The translations under genes were made by a program, and so were the position numbers. 34,160 nt of DNA, from NCBI RefSeq assembly GCF_000308835.1, contig NZ_BAGN01000223.1, forward strand, positions 1 to 34,160, read 5' to 3'. The notes under the pieces were generated by a model, which saw only the letters and a list, made by a program, of their open reading frames with translations, made no database searches and was not told where the DNA came from. Source of the stretch: Nocardia vinacea NBRC 16497. Its GTDB lineage: Bacteria > Actinomycetota > Actinomycetes > Mycobacteriales > Mycobacteriaceae. Of the stretch, positions 1 to 7,229 are shown in pieces. Within the stretch, counting starts at the first letter, position 1; every line of letters starts with the position of its first letter.

Positions 1-652
1 AGAAATCACCGACGGGCACGATCTCACCGTCGAAGCGGCCGTTCTTGATGGCATCGCGGGCGCGCTCATGGCTGCGCAATGCCCAGCGCTCCATCTCTTC
101 TCGGCTGATATTCCACTTGTCGGCGATCAACTGTGCACCGTTGAACTGCGAAACCTCGGCGGTGCCATAGCGATGGTCCCAGCCCTGCGCACCGACGAAC
201 GGAGCGTCGAAACCATATTCCTTGCCCGCCAACATGGCCGCCGAGATCGGGATCGCGCTCATGTTCTGCACGCCGCCCGCGACGATCACCTCGGCGGTGC
301 CGCTCATGATGGCCTGCGCGCCGAAATTGATGGCCTGCTGGGAAGATCCGCATTGCCGGTCGACGGTGACCCCGGGAACTTCCTCCGGATAACCGGCGGC
401 CAGCCACATGGTGCGGCCGATATTGCCCGCCTGCGGGCCGATATTGTCGACACAGCCGACGATCACGTCGTCGACCACTGCCGGATCGATCGGGTTGCGG
501 TCCAGCAGCCCGCGCAGTGCGGCCGCGCCGAGATCGGCCGGATGCACCGCGGCCAGCGCGCCATTGCGCTTGCCGACCGGGGTGCGCACCGCGTCGATCA
601 CATAAGCATCCCGCAGCGGGGCATAGGGGCGGCGAGCGGATGGTGCTGACAT
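1..652 (-). CDS. fadA6: FadA6-type thiolase, 3' part beyond the window
   Basis: N-terminal ~217 residues of a thiolase; the gene runs off the left edge. Thiolases cleave 3-ketoacyl-CoA with free CoA, and FadA6 of the KstR2 regulon does this in breakdown of the last steroid rings. The N-terminal motif AVRTPVGKRNG and the loop VTVDRQCGSSQQA are visible, with the nucleophilic cysteine at about residue 101. The ATG at 652 is preceded by AGGAG seven bases upstream. A 94-base gap, holding a 41-bp repeat, separates it from kstR2 on the same strand, so the two are probably co-transcribed. The assignment as FadA6 rather than another thiolase rests on position: in M. tuberculosis fadA6 also lies directly downstream of kstR2. 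The C-terminal catalytic His and Cys cannot be seen here. Confidence 0.85.
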   Translation of the reverse strand, partial: MSAPSARRPYAPLRDAYVIDAVRTPVGKRNGALAAVHPADLGAAALRGLLDRNPIDPAVVDDVIVGCVDNIGPQAGNIGRTMWLAAGYPEEVPGVTVDRQCGSSQQAINFGAQAIMSGTAEVIVAGGVQNMSAIPISAAMLAGKEYGFDAPFVGAQGWDHRYGTAEVSQFNGAQLIADKWNISREEMERWALRSHERARDAIKNGRFDGEIVPVGDF

Positions 653-690
653 CTGGAACTCCTACTTGGTGTTGCCCGGCGGGAGCGACG

Positions 691-731
691 GGCCCGGAGG
701 CGGTAGCTTGCGTAACCATGGAGGGCCCCGC
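691..731 (-). repeat. 41-bp interspersed repeat, copy A (intergenic)
   Basis: On the minus strand this stretch matches 7781-7821 on the plus strand at 38 of 41 positions. Shared blocks include GCGGGGCCCTCC, TGGTTACGCA and CCGCCTCCGGGCC. Weaker similarity seems to continue on both sides. It lies 15 bases beyond the kstR2 stop and ends 38 bases before the fadA6 start. GGGCCC occurs near both ends. The other copy is inside the fadE31 reading frame. No transposase is associated, so it is presumably non-autonomous or a remnant. Confidence 0.85.
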
Positions 732-746
732 GACCGCCAAGATCAA

Positions 747-1352
747 CTACGGCACGGTGAGGCCGTCGAGCACGATGGTCAGGTACTGCTTGGCGAGGTT
801 CTCGACGGTGATCGAGCCGCCGGGCTCGTACCACCGCACCGCAACCCAAACCGTGTCCCGGAGGAACCGGTAGGCCAATTCGACGTCGAGTTCCGGCCGG
901 AAGCTGCCGTCCTCGACGCCATTGATCAACACCCGGTGCCACAGCTCGCGGAATTCGCGGTTGTAGTCCGCGATATAGGTGAACCGCTCCGAATCGCGCA
1001 GGCGCTTGGCCTCGGCCTGGTAGATCGCCACCGCGGCGTGTGAGCGGTCGAAGGATTCGTAGGACGCGATCACCAAGGCTTCCAAGGTATCTCGCGAACT
1101 GAGCCCGGAGGCCACGATCTCCCGATACCGGCCGAACAGGTCGTCGAGAAAGCCGCGCAGAATCTCGTCGACCATCGACTCCTTGGAATCGAAGTGGTGA
1201 TAGAGGCTCCCCGATAGAATCCCGGCCGCATCGGCGATATCCCGCACGGTGGTCGCACGCAGTCCGCGCTCGGCGAACAGTTGGGCCGCGAGTGCGAGCA
1301 ATTCATTGCGCCGAGCTGATTTCGAGGCGTCTGGTGCGGTCACACGGCTCAT
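747..1352 (-). CDS. kstR2: KstR2, TetR-family repressor of steroid-ring catabolism
   Basis: A 201-residue TetR-family regulator, against 200 in M. tuberculosis KstR2. The N-terminal helix-turn-helix contains GLRATTVRDIADAAGILSG followed by SLYHHFDSKESMV, nearly the sequence I recall for the M. tuberculosis protein. The ligand domain ends with RDTVWVAVRWYEPGG, also conserved. KstR2 represses genes for degrading the C and D rings and is released by HIP-CoA. A longer reading from 1367 would begin inside the operator at 1359-1375, so the ATG at 1352 (MSRVTAPDAS) is preferred. It is followed by fadA6 on the same strand. The operator immediately upstream implies autoregulation. Confidence 0.93.
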   Translation of the reverse strand: MSRVTAPDASKSARRNELLALAAQLFAERGLRATTVRDIADAAGILSGSLYHHFDSKESMVDEILRGFLDDLFGRYREIVASGLSSRDTLEALVIASYESFDRSHAAVAIYQAEAKRLRDSERFTYIADYNREFRELWHRVLINGVEDGSFRPELDVELAYRFLRDTVWVAVRWYEPGGSITVENLAKQYLTIVLDGLTVP

Positions 1353-1358
1353 AATACA

Positions 1359-1375
1359 ACCAAGCATTTGCTTGG
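1359..1375. promoter_or_regulatory. KstR2 operator upstream of kstR2
   Basis: CCAAGCATTTGCTTGG (1360-1375) is a perfect inverted repeat with a two-base centre. ACCAAGCATTTGCT (1359-1372) fits the published KstR2 consensus AnCAAGnnCTTGnT with one mismatch. It begins 7 bases upstream of the kstR2 ATG, as expected for autorepression, and probably also controls the downstream fadA6. Confidence 0.88.
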
Positions 1376-1397
1376 GCCAGCGGCGTACCTCGTTCGG

Positions 1398-2132
1398 TCA
1401 GCGCATCGAATAGCGCAGCGGCGACGACACCGACAGGTCGGCAAGGAGTCGGTCGCAGATCACGACCGGTGAGACGCCTGCGCGCGCCATCCGGGCGACC
1501 AGCGCGAGTCTGCGCTCACAGCTGTCCCATTCGACGGTCAGCGGGCTACGATCCGGGCCCGCGTCCACGGTTGCCATGACGCGCGGTGGGCCGAATGGGA
1601 CCGGCTCCTCGATGAGTTTGAGGATCATGCCGCGCTGCCAGGCTCGATAGGTATCCATATCCGCGCCGACCACCAGCTTGTCCGTGGCGGCGCACAGGCC
1701 TTGGGCGATCTCATCGGCGAATGCCACGCGATCGAAGCGGAATTTGCGGCATTTGCGAATAACGCCGAGCAGATCCGCTCGCACCTCACACAACAGTGCC
1801 GTTTGCCGCCGCCGTCTACGGTCCTGTTTGGATCCGAGCGATACGGCACTGAGCCCGATGCGGCAGGCACGTTCGTAATCGCGTGCCATATCAGCGCGCA
1901 GCGCACCGCGCGGATCGCGGGCGACCTCGGACTCGTCGATCGCATACTCCTCGAGAATTTGGGCAGCCCGGGTCGCGGTCGCGCGTTCGGACGTGTGGTC
2001 CATCAGTTCGGCACCGAGGGTGAGTGCCGCGAGCACCATGCTGTCCAGCCGTCGCCTGGCCAGCACGACTTCGCGCACCAATTCGAGTTCCAGTTGTTCG
2101 CGGGCCGGTGGGCGATCCTGCCCCATAGCCAT
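1398..2132 (-). CDS. Hypothetical protein, no recognised family
   Basis: A 244-residue, mainly helical, arginine- and alanine-rich protein with no domain I recognise, no signal peptide and no membrane segment. Cysteines are scattered without a metal-binding pattern. A second ATG at 2126 gives a two-residue shorter product. It sits between kstR2 and ipdF on the same strand, in the slot that holds a PPE gene (Rv3558) in M. tuberculosis; it does not look like a PPE protein. The KstR2 site lies beyond its 3' end, and its own upstream region runs into the 138-bp repeat array, so it is probably transcribed independently. A link to steroid catabolism is not supported by sequence. That it is a real gene is suggested by lack of overlap with neighbours. 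Confidence 0.6.
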   Translation of the reverse strand: MAMGQDRPPAREQLELELVREVVLARRRLDSMVLAALTLGAELMDHTSERATATRAAQILEEYAIDESEVARDPRGALRADMARDYERACRIGLSAVSLGSKQDRRRRRQTALLCEVRADLLGVIRKCRKFRFDRVAFADEIAQGLCAATDKLVVGADMDTYRAWQRGMILKLIEEPVPFGPPRVMATVDAGPDRSPLTVEWDSCERRLALVARMARAGVSPVVICDRLLADLSVSSPLRYSMR

Positions 2133-2247
2133 CGCCCCTTAGGGGAGTGCGGGATTCGACCACTCCCAGCATTGCACACGTGGACACCCTGCGTCCCGGC
2201 CTTTTTTACCTGATCAGGCAGTGTCTGATGGCAGCGCCTTCGGCGCG

Positions 2248-2618
2248 GCGTGTTCGCGGCCCCCTGTGTCTCGCGTCCGAGCCGTCGAGACTCGCGACTG
2301 CGTCGCATGCGCTTCGACGACTCGGACGCGAGACGGGCCGCGAACGGGTCGCTCGTAAGACTCGCTCCGTTCGGGTCACTGACAGCGGATCGCTCGGCCA
2401 CCAATGCACACGCAACGGACGGTCAAGTTCTATGCGTGCGGCGCATGCGCTTCGACGACTCGGACGCGAGACCGGCCGCGAACGAGTCGCTCGTAAGACT
2501 CACTCCGCAGGGGGCACCGACAGCAGATCGCTCGGCCACCAATGCACACGCAACGGACGGTCAAGTCCCGCGCCTGCTGCACATGCGCTTCGACGACTCG
2601 GACGCGAGACCGGCCGCC
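2248..2618 (+). repeat. Repeat array R1, 138-bp period
   Basis: GCATGCGCTTCGACGACTCG-type unit starts fall at 2305, 2443 and 2581 (the last as ACATGC), exactly 138 bases apart. There are two full units and a partial third, ending 17 bases before the 3' end of ipdF. The head 2248-2370 is identical, in inverted orientation, to 19132-19254. The head contains a long hairpin: TCTCGCGTCCGAG at 2269-2281 pairs with 2321-2333 and CGTCGA at 2283-2288 with 2314-2319, around a 25-base loop. The period is a multiple of three, which keeps long reading frames open, but the peptides look non-natural. The array occupies most of the 500-base gap between ipdF and the hypothetical gene. The remaining 2133-2247 holds the palindrome CCTGATCAGG (2209-2218) and a short GCGCCTTCGGCGC hairpin. 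Confidence 0.93.
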
Positions 2619-2634
2619 AACGTTGTTGCGTCGG

Positions 2635-3432
2635 TCAGGCGCGCTGACTGCTGATCGATACGACTTCGCCGGTGAGGTAGGTGGTGTAGTCACTGGCCAG
2701 CATGGCGATCGTGGCGGCGACTTCCCATGGCTCGGCGGCGCGGCCGAAGGCTTCGCGCTCGGAGAGGCGGTCGAGCAGTTCGGTCGAGCTGACCTTGTCC
2801 AAAAAGGCGTGCCTGGCGATGCTCGGGGCGACGGCATTGATGCGGACACCGAGTTCGGCGGCTTCGACGGCACTGCAGCGGGTCAGGGCCATGACGCCGG
2901 CCTTGGCGGCGGCGTAGTGGGCCTGGCCGTATTGCGCGCGCCAGCCGAGCACGCTGGCGTTATTGACGATGACGCCGCCGTGGCCCGCATCGCGGAAGTA
3001 GCCGAGGGCGGCGCGGGTGCAGCGGAAGGTGCCGTTGAGGGTGATGTCCAGGACTCGGTCCCACTGCTCGTCGGTCATATCGACGACCGGGGTCTCGCCG
3101 CCGAGTCCGGCATTGTTGACCATGATGTCGATACGACCCAATGCGGTTGCGGCGCCGCGGATCAACTCGTTGACCTGTTCGGTGCTCTGCACATCGCACA
3201 CGATCGAGGCGACCCGGCGCTCCGGGAATTCGGCCTTCAGCTCGACCTCGGTTTCAGCGAGACGTCGCTCGTGCCAGTCGGATACGACTACATCGGCCCC
3301 CTCGGCAAGCAGCCTGCGCGCGGTGGCGGAGCCGATGCCGGTGCCCGCCGCGGCGGTGACGACGGCATTGCGTCCGGTCAGCAGGCCGTGCCCCGGAATG
3401 GGCTGCGGCGCAATAGAAAGCGGTCCACTCAT
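2635..3432 (-). CDS. ipdF: IpdF-type short-chain dehydrogenase
   Basis: A 265-residue SDR; the M. tuberculosis counterpart Rv3559c (IpdF) is about the same length. The nucleotide-binding turn AAAGTGIG (residues 27-34), NNAG (106-109) and the catalytic Ser160, Tyr173 and Lys177 are all visible. IpdF acts as a ketoreductase/dehydrogenase on HIP-CoA-derived intermediates. The start at 3432 (MSGPLSIAPQ) overlaps the fadE30 stop by four bases in an ATGA arrangement, so fadE30 and ipdF form an operon. Longer readings upstream would lie inside fadE30. The assignment rests on family features plus position between fadE30 and kstR2. Confidence 0.88.
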   Translation of the reverse strand: MSGPLSIAPQPIPGHGLLTGRNAVVTAAAGTGIGSATARRLLAEGADVVVSDWHERRLAETEVELKAEFPERRVASIVCDVQSTEQVNELIRGAATALGRIDIMVNNAGLGGETPVVDMTDEQWDRVLDITLNGTFRCTRAALGYFRDAGHGGVIVNNASVLGWRAQYGQAHYAAAKAGVMALTRCSAVEAAELGVRINAVAPSIARHAFLDKVSSTELLDRLSEREAFGRAAEPWEVAATIAMLASDYTTYLTGEVVSISSQRA

Positions 3433-4697
3433 GAGCGAGCCTCCCGCGGCAGGCCGAGCACGCGCTCGGAGATGATATTGCGCTGCACTTCGTTCGAACC
3501 TCCGTAGATCGTGTCGGCGCGGGTGAACAGATACAGCCGCTGCCATTCGTTGAGATCGTGCTCATCGGCCACCAGACCGGCGGGGCCGAGCACGGCCATG
3601 GCCAATTCGCCGAGGCCGCGATGCCAGTTGGCCCACAGCAGCTTCGAAACCGAGGCCTGGCCGCCCTCGTCCGCGGTGCTGTCCTGCATGGTGCGCAGCG
3701 CGTGGGCGCGCAGCACGCGCAGGCCGACCCATGCCCGACCGATGCGGTCGGCGATCAACGGGTCGTCGGCCGCGCCGGTGCGGTGGGCCAATGCCTCGAT
3801 ATCGGCCAGTTCGCGGGCGAAGCGGATCTGCTGGCCGAGGGTGGAGATGCCGCGCTCGAAGGTGAGCGTGCCCATGGCGATGTGCCAACCGTCACCGGGT
3901 TCGCCGACGACCAGATCCGCGGCGGTGCGGGCATCGTCGAAGAAGACCTCGTTGAATTCCGAGGTGCCGGTCAGCTGGATGATCGGGCGGACCTCGATAC
4001 CGGGCTGATGCATCGGAACCAGCAGGTAGGAAAGGCCCTTGTGCCGGGTCGAACCCTTTTCGGTGCGCGCGACGACGAAGCACCAATCGGCTACATGGGC
4101 CAGCGAAGTCCAGATCTTCTGGCCGTTGATCGACCACTCGTCGCCGTCGAGCTGGGCGCTGGTGGTGATGGCCGCCAAATCCGAGCCCGCGCCGGGTTCG
4201 GAGTAGCCCTGGCACCACAGCTCGGTCACATTCCGGACGCCCGGCAGGAACCGCTCCTTCTGCGCCTGGGTGCCGAAGGCCAATACCGTCGGACCGAGCA
4301 GTTCCTCACCGACGTGGGAAACCCGCGCAGGCGCATTAGCTTTGGCGTATTCCTCATGGAAGATCACCTGCTGGCGCACCGAGGCCTCGCGCCCGCCCCA
4401 CTCCTTCGGCCAACCCAGGCAGGTCCATCCGGCGGCGGCCAGATGCCGGTCCCAGGCGAGGCGCTCCTCGAAGGCCTCGTGTTCACGGCCGGGCCCGCCG
4501 AGTCCACGCAACTCGCGGAACTCGCCATCGAGGTTCTCGGCCAACCACTCGCGCACTTCTGCGGAAAACCGCGCGTCCTGTGCGGCAGTATTGTCCCCAC
4601 CCCCCTGTCCTGCGCCTTTCCCGCCCCCCTGCCCTTCGGGCCCACCCACCGTTGGCCCGCCCCCCTTGTCGGAATCTGATGCCTGGATCGCAACCAC
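3429..4697 (-). CDS. fadE30: FadE30 acyl-CoA dehydrogenase
   Basis: An acyl-CoA dehydrogenase of ~422 residues. FadE30 acts on HIP-CoA derivatives early in C/D-ring breakdown. Hallmarks are GLGGPGREHEAFEERLAW, CQGYSEPGAGSDLA, INGQKIWTSLAHVADWCF and the C-terminal IYGGSNEVQRNIISER. The usual catalytic Glu in IYEG is Gly here; the Glu of LTFERGIS occupies the alternative position used by isovaleryl-CoA dehydrogenase. The M. tuberculosis protein is 385 residues; the excess is an N-terminal tail containing a Gly-rich stretch. The start is uncertain: TTG at 4718 lies inside the KstR2 operator, GTG at 4697 is used here, and GTG at 4649 has AAGGGGGG upstream. It is divergent from fadD3 and overlaps ipdF by four bases. 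Confidence 0.9.
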   Translation of the reverse strand: MVAIQASDSDKGGGPTVGGPEGQGGGKGAGQGGGDNTAAQDARFSAEVREWLAENLDGEFRELRGLGGPGREHEAFEERLAWDRHLAAAGWTCLGWPKEWGGREASVRQQVIFHEEYAKANAPARVSHVGEELLGPTVLAFGTQAQKERFLPGVRNVTELWCQGYSEPGAGSDLAAITTSAQLDGDEWSINGQKIWTSLAHVADWCFVVARTEKGSTRHKGLSYLLVPMHQPGIEVRPIIQLTGTSEFNEVFFDDARTAADLVVGEPGDGWHIAMGTLTFERGISTLGQQIRFARELADIEALAHRTGAADDPLIADRIGRAWVGLRVLRAHALRTMQDSTADEGGQASVSKLLWANWHRGLGELAMAVLGPAGLVADEHDLNEWQRLYLFTRADTIYGGSNEVQRNIISERVLGLPREARS

Positions 4698-4700
4698 GTC

Positions 4701-4727
4701 GGTAGGATAACCTACCAAGCACTTGCT
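4701..4727. promoter_or_regulatory. KstR2 operator between fadE30 and fadD3
   Basis: ACCAAGCACTTGCT (4714-4727) matches AnCAAGnnCTTGnT at every defined position. A second palindrome, GGTAGGATAACCTACC (4701-4716), abuts and slightly overlaps it. For fadD3 a weak promoter can be proposed: TTGCTT at 4723-4728 and TTTTAT at 4746-4751, 17 bases apart. The operator would then cover the -35 region. The position between divergent genes allows control of both operons by one repressor site, as in M. tuberculosis. Confidence 0.88.
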
Positions 4728-4794
4728 TTGTTAGAGCCGGACCGCTTTTATCGAGCAAAGGCAGCAAAAGACCCCGCCGACGGTGAGGACACCC

Positions 4795-6342
4795 GTGACA
4801 ACCCCTGCACAAACGACACCCGTGGCACTGCACGATGCCGCGCGCACCTTCGGCACCGCGCCCGCCCTCGGCGACGGCGAGGTGCGGCTGGACTGGGCGC
4901 AGTTGCTATCGGCGGTGCAGGAGGTGGCGCGGGCGCTCATCGCCCGTGGCGTGCAGCCGGGCGATCGGGTCGCCATGTGGGCGCCGAATACCTACCACTG
5001 GGTGATCGCCGCCCTGGCCGCGCACTACGCGGGCGCGGCCTTGGTGCCGTTGAATACCCGCTACGTCGCGGACGAGGCCGCCGATGTGTTGGAGCGAGTC
5101 GAGGCCAAGGCGCTGTTCATTGCCGGAACCTTCCTCGGCCGGGATCGGTTGGCCGAATTGCGTTCCGCAGCACCGGAATTGCATATCGATACGGTGGTGG
5201 TCATTCCGGTCGAGTCGGATACCGACGATCCCACCGCGCTGAACTGGTCGCAGCTGGCCGAAATAGCCGAATCCGTCCCATTGGCCGATGCCGTCGAACG
5301 CGCCGAACATGTCGACCCCGAGGATATTTCCGACATCCTGTTCACCTCCGGCACCACCGGACGCAGCAAGGGCACGTTGGTCGCGCATCGGCAGGCGCTG
5401 TCGGTGGTGCGGGCCTGGGCCGAATGCACCACCCTCGACAGCTCCGATCGCTATCTGGTGGTCAGCCCGTTCTTCCACAACTTCGGTTACAAGGCAGGCA
5501 TTCTCGCGTGCCTGGTGACCGGTGCGACGATCATTCCGCAGGCGACCTTCGATGTGCCGGTGACCATGCGATTGGTCGGCGAAGAGAAGGTCACGGTTTT
5601 GCCCGGACCGCCGACCATCTACCAGACGATCCTGGACTTCCCGGACCGGGACAACTTCGACCTGAGCACCCTGCGGGTCGCCGTCACCGGCGCCGCGACC
5701 GTACCGGTGGTGCTGGTCGAGCGCATGCGTTCGGAACTCGACTTCGATGTCGTCATCACCGGCTACGGGCTTTCCGAGGCCGCGGGATTCGGCACCATGT
5801 GCCGCGCGGACGACGATGCCGCGACCATCGCGGGCACCTGCGGCGGGCCGATCGCCGATTTCGAACTGCGGCTGAGTCCGCAGGACGAGGTGCTGCTGCG
5901 CGGCCCGAACGTCATGCTCGGCTACCTCAACGATCCGGAGAGCACCGCCGAAACCATCGATACCGAGGGCTGGCTGCACACCGGCGATATCGGCACGATC
6001 GACGAGCGCGGCTATCTGAAGATCACCGATCGACTCAAGGACATGTACATCTCCGGCGGATTCAATGTCTATCCGGCGGAGGTGGAACAGGCGCTGGCCC
6101 GGCTCGACGGGGTGGCCGAATCCGCGGTCATCGGGGTGCCCGATACCCGAATGGGCGAGGTGGGCAAGGCATTTGTGGTGCGCAAACCCGGCGCGGGGCT
6201 GACCGAGGAGCAGGTGCGCGCACACGCGAGCACGGTGCTGGCGAATTTCAAGGTGCCGCGGTTCATCGAATTCCGGGACCAATTGCCCTATAGCGCGGCC
6301 GGGAAAGTGCTGAAACGTGAACTACGTGAGGAGAAGTCGTAA
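4795..6342 (+). CDS. fadD3: FadD3, HIP-CoA synthetase
   Basis: A ~515-residue AMP-forming acyl-CoA synthetase. FadD3 activates the steroid-derived acid HIP with ATP and CoA, the entry step to C/D-ring degradation. Visible are the phosphate-binding loop LFTSGTTGRSKGTL (about residue 182), PFFHNFGYKAGILACL, YGLSEAAG, GWLHTGDIG (near 393) and the C-terminal SAAGKVLKREL, whose first Lys is the expected adenylation lysine. GTG at 4783 and GTG at 4795 are both possible. The second is preferred because GGTGAGGA lies five bases upstream. The stop overlaps the next start (TAATG). It is the first gene of the plus-strand operon under the KstR2 site. Confidence 0.93.
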   Translation: MTTPAQTTPVALHDAARTFGTAPALGDGEVRLDWAQLLSAVQEVARALIARGVQPGDRVAMWAPNTYHWVIAALAAHYAGAALVPLNTRYVADEAADVLERVEAKALFIAGTFLGRDRLAELRSAAPELHIDTVVVIPVESDTDDPTALNWSQLAEIAESVPLADAVERAEHVDPEDISDILFTSGTTGRSKGTLVAHRQALSVVRAWAECTTLDSSDRYLVVSPFFHNFGYKAGILACLVTGATIIPQATFDVPVTMRLVGEEKVTVLPGPPTIYQTILDFPDRDNFDLSTLRVAVTGAATVPVVLVERMRSELDFDVVITGYGLSEAAGFGTMCRADDDAATIAGTCGGPIADFELRLSPQDEVLLRGPNVMLGYLNDPESTAETIDTEGWLHTGDIGTIDERGYLKITDRLKDMYISGGFNVYPAEVEQALARLDGVAESAVIGVPDTRMGEVGKAFVVRKPGAGLTEEQVRAHASTVLANFKVPRFIEFRDQLPYSAAGKVLKRELREEKS

Positions 6343-7229
6343 TGTCCGAGATCCCGTATGAGCCGGACGTCGTCACGTATGAACGGCGCGGGCGGGTCGC
6401 CATCGTGACGCTCAACCGGCCCGACTACCGCAATGCGCAGAATTCGGTGATGACCTACGCCATCGACGCCGCCTTCGAGCGCGCGGTCGAGGATCCGGAG
6501 GTCGGCGTAATCGTCCTGGCGGGCAATGGAAAACACTTCAGCGCCGGGCACGATATCGGCACTCCAGGCCGTGATCACCATGTGCGCTACCAGAACAAGG
6601 CCGCGCTCTGGTGGGATCACGTCGACAAGGTCGGCGGTGACCAGCGTTTCGCGCGCGAACTCGAGGTGTACCTCGGTATGTGCCGGCGCTGGCGGGAAAT
6701 TCCGAAGCCGACCATTGCCATGGTGCAGGGCGCCTGCATCGCGGGCGGGCTCATGCTTGCCTGGGTCTGCGATCTGATCATCGCTTCCGATGACGCCTTC
6801 TTCTCCGATCCCGTTGTGCGCATGGGCATTCCGGGTGTGGAATATTTCGCGCATCCATGGGTGATGGGTCCGCGCGCGGCCAAGGAGTTCCTGTTCACCG
6901 GTGACCGCTTCGATGCGGCGCAGGCGAAGGAATGGGGCATGGTCAATCGGGTCGTGCCGCGCGACCAGCTCGAAACCGAAACCCTCGAACTGGCCGAAAA
7001 GATCGCCACCATGCCGCAATTCGGGCTCGCGCTGACCAAGAAGGCGGTCAACCAGGCCGAGGATCTCATGGGCATGCGGGCGGGCATGGATTCGGTATTC
7101 GGCCTGCATCACTTCGCGCATGCGCACAATGCCGAGGTCGGCGCGGATTCGCTCGGCGGTATGAACGCCAAGTCGATGAAGGCCAACGCGACGACGGCCT
7201 CGACGTCCGAGCAGAACGGGACAACGTAG
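6342..7229 (+). CDS. echA13: Enoyl-CoA hydratase of the KstR2 cluster (EchA13-like)
   Basis: A 295-residue crotonase-family protein. It contains the substrate loop NGKHFSAGHDI (residues 61-71) and the oxyanion-hole segment GACIAGGLMLAW (near 130-141). It probably hydrates, or acts on, an unsaturated CoA-thioester in HIP degradation. It overlaps fadD3 by one base and the fadE31 GTG by one base, so translation is likely coupled. In M. tuberculosis no such gene lies between fadD3 and fadE31. I recall rhodococci carrying an enoyl-CoA hydratase called EchA13 among the KstR2-controlled genes. The family is certain; the gene name is inferred from context. The polar, Ala/Thr-rich tail after residue ~270 is probably disordered. 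Confidence 0.75.
   Translation: MSEIPYEPDVVTYERRGRVAIVTLNRPDYRNAQNSVMTYAIDAAFERAVEDPEVGVIVLAGNGKHFSAGHDIGTPGRDHHVRYQNKAALWWDHVDKVGGDQRFARELEVYLGMCRRWREIPKPTIAMVQGACIAGGLMLAWVCDLIIASDDAFFSDPVVRMGIPGVEYFAHPWVMGPRAAKEFLFTGDRFDAAQAKEWGMVNRVVPRDQLETETLELAEKIATMPQFGLALTKKAVNQAEDLMGMRAGMDSVFGLHHFAHAHNAEVGADSLGGMNAKSMKANATTASTSEQNGTT

Noticed and set aside
66..746. 226-codon open frame on the minus strand over the fadA6 start
   Set aside because: It is out of frame with the thiolase, whose Cys motif is in the other frame. Its first residues only reflect the 41-bp repeat.
2248..2618. Array R1 as a CRISPR
   Set aside because: The repeats are contiguous long units with no spacers between short repeats, and no cas genes are present.
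2147..2647. Open frame running through repeat array R1
   Set aside because: It stays open only because the period is 138, a multiple of three. The peptide is Arg-rich without a family, and other frames are open as well.
4906..6282. 458-codon open frame on the minus strand over fadD3
   Set aside because: The translation has no domain and mirrors fadD3, whose AMP-binding motifs are unambiguous.
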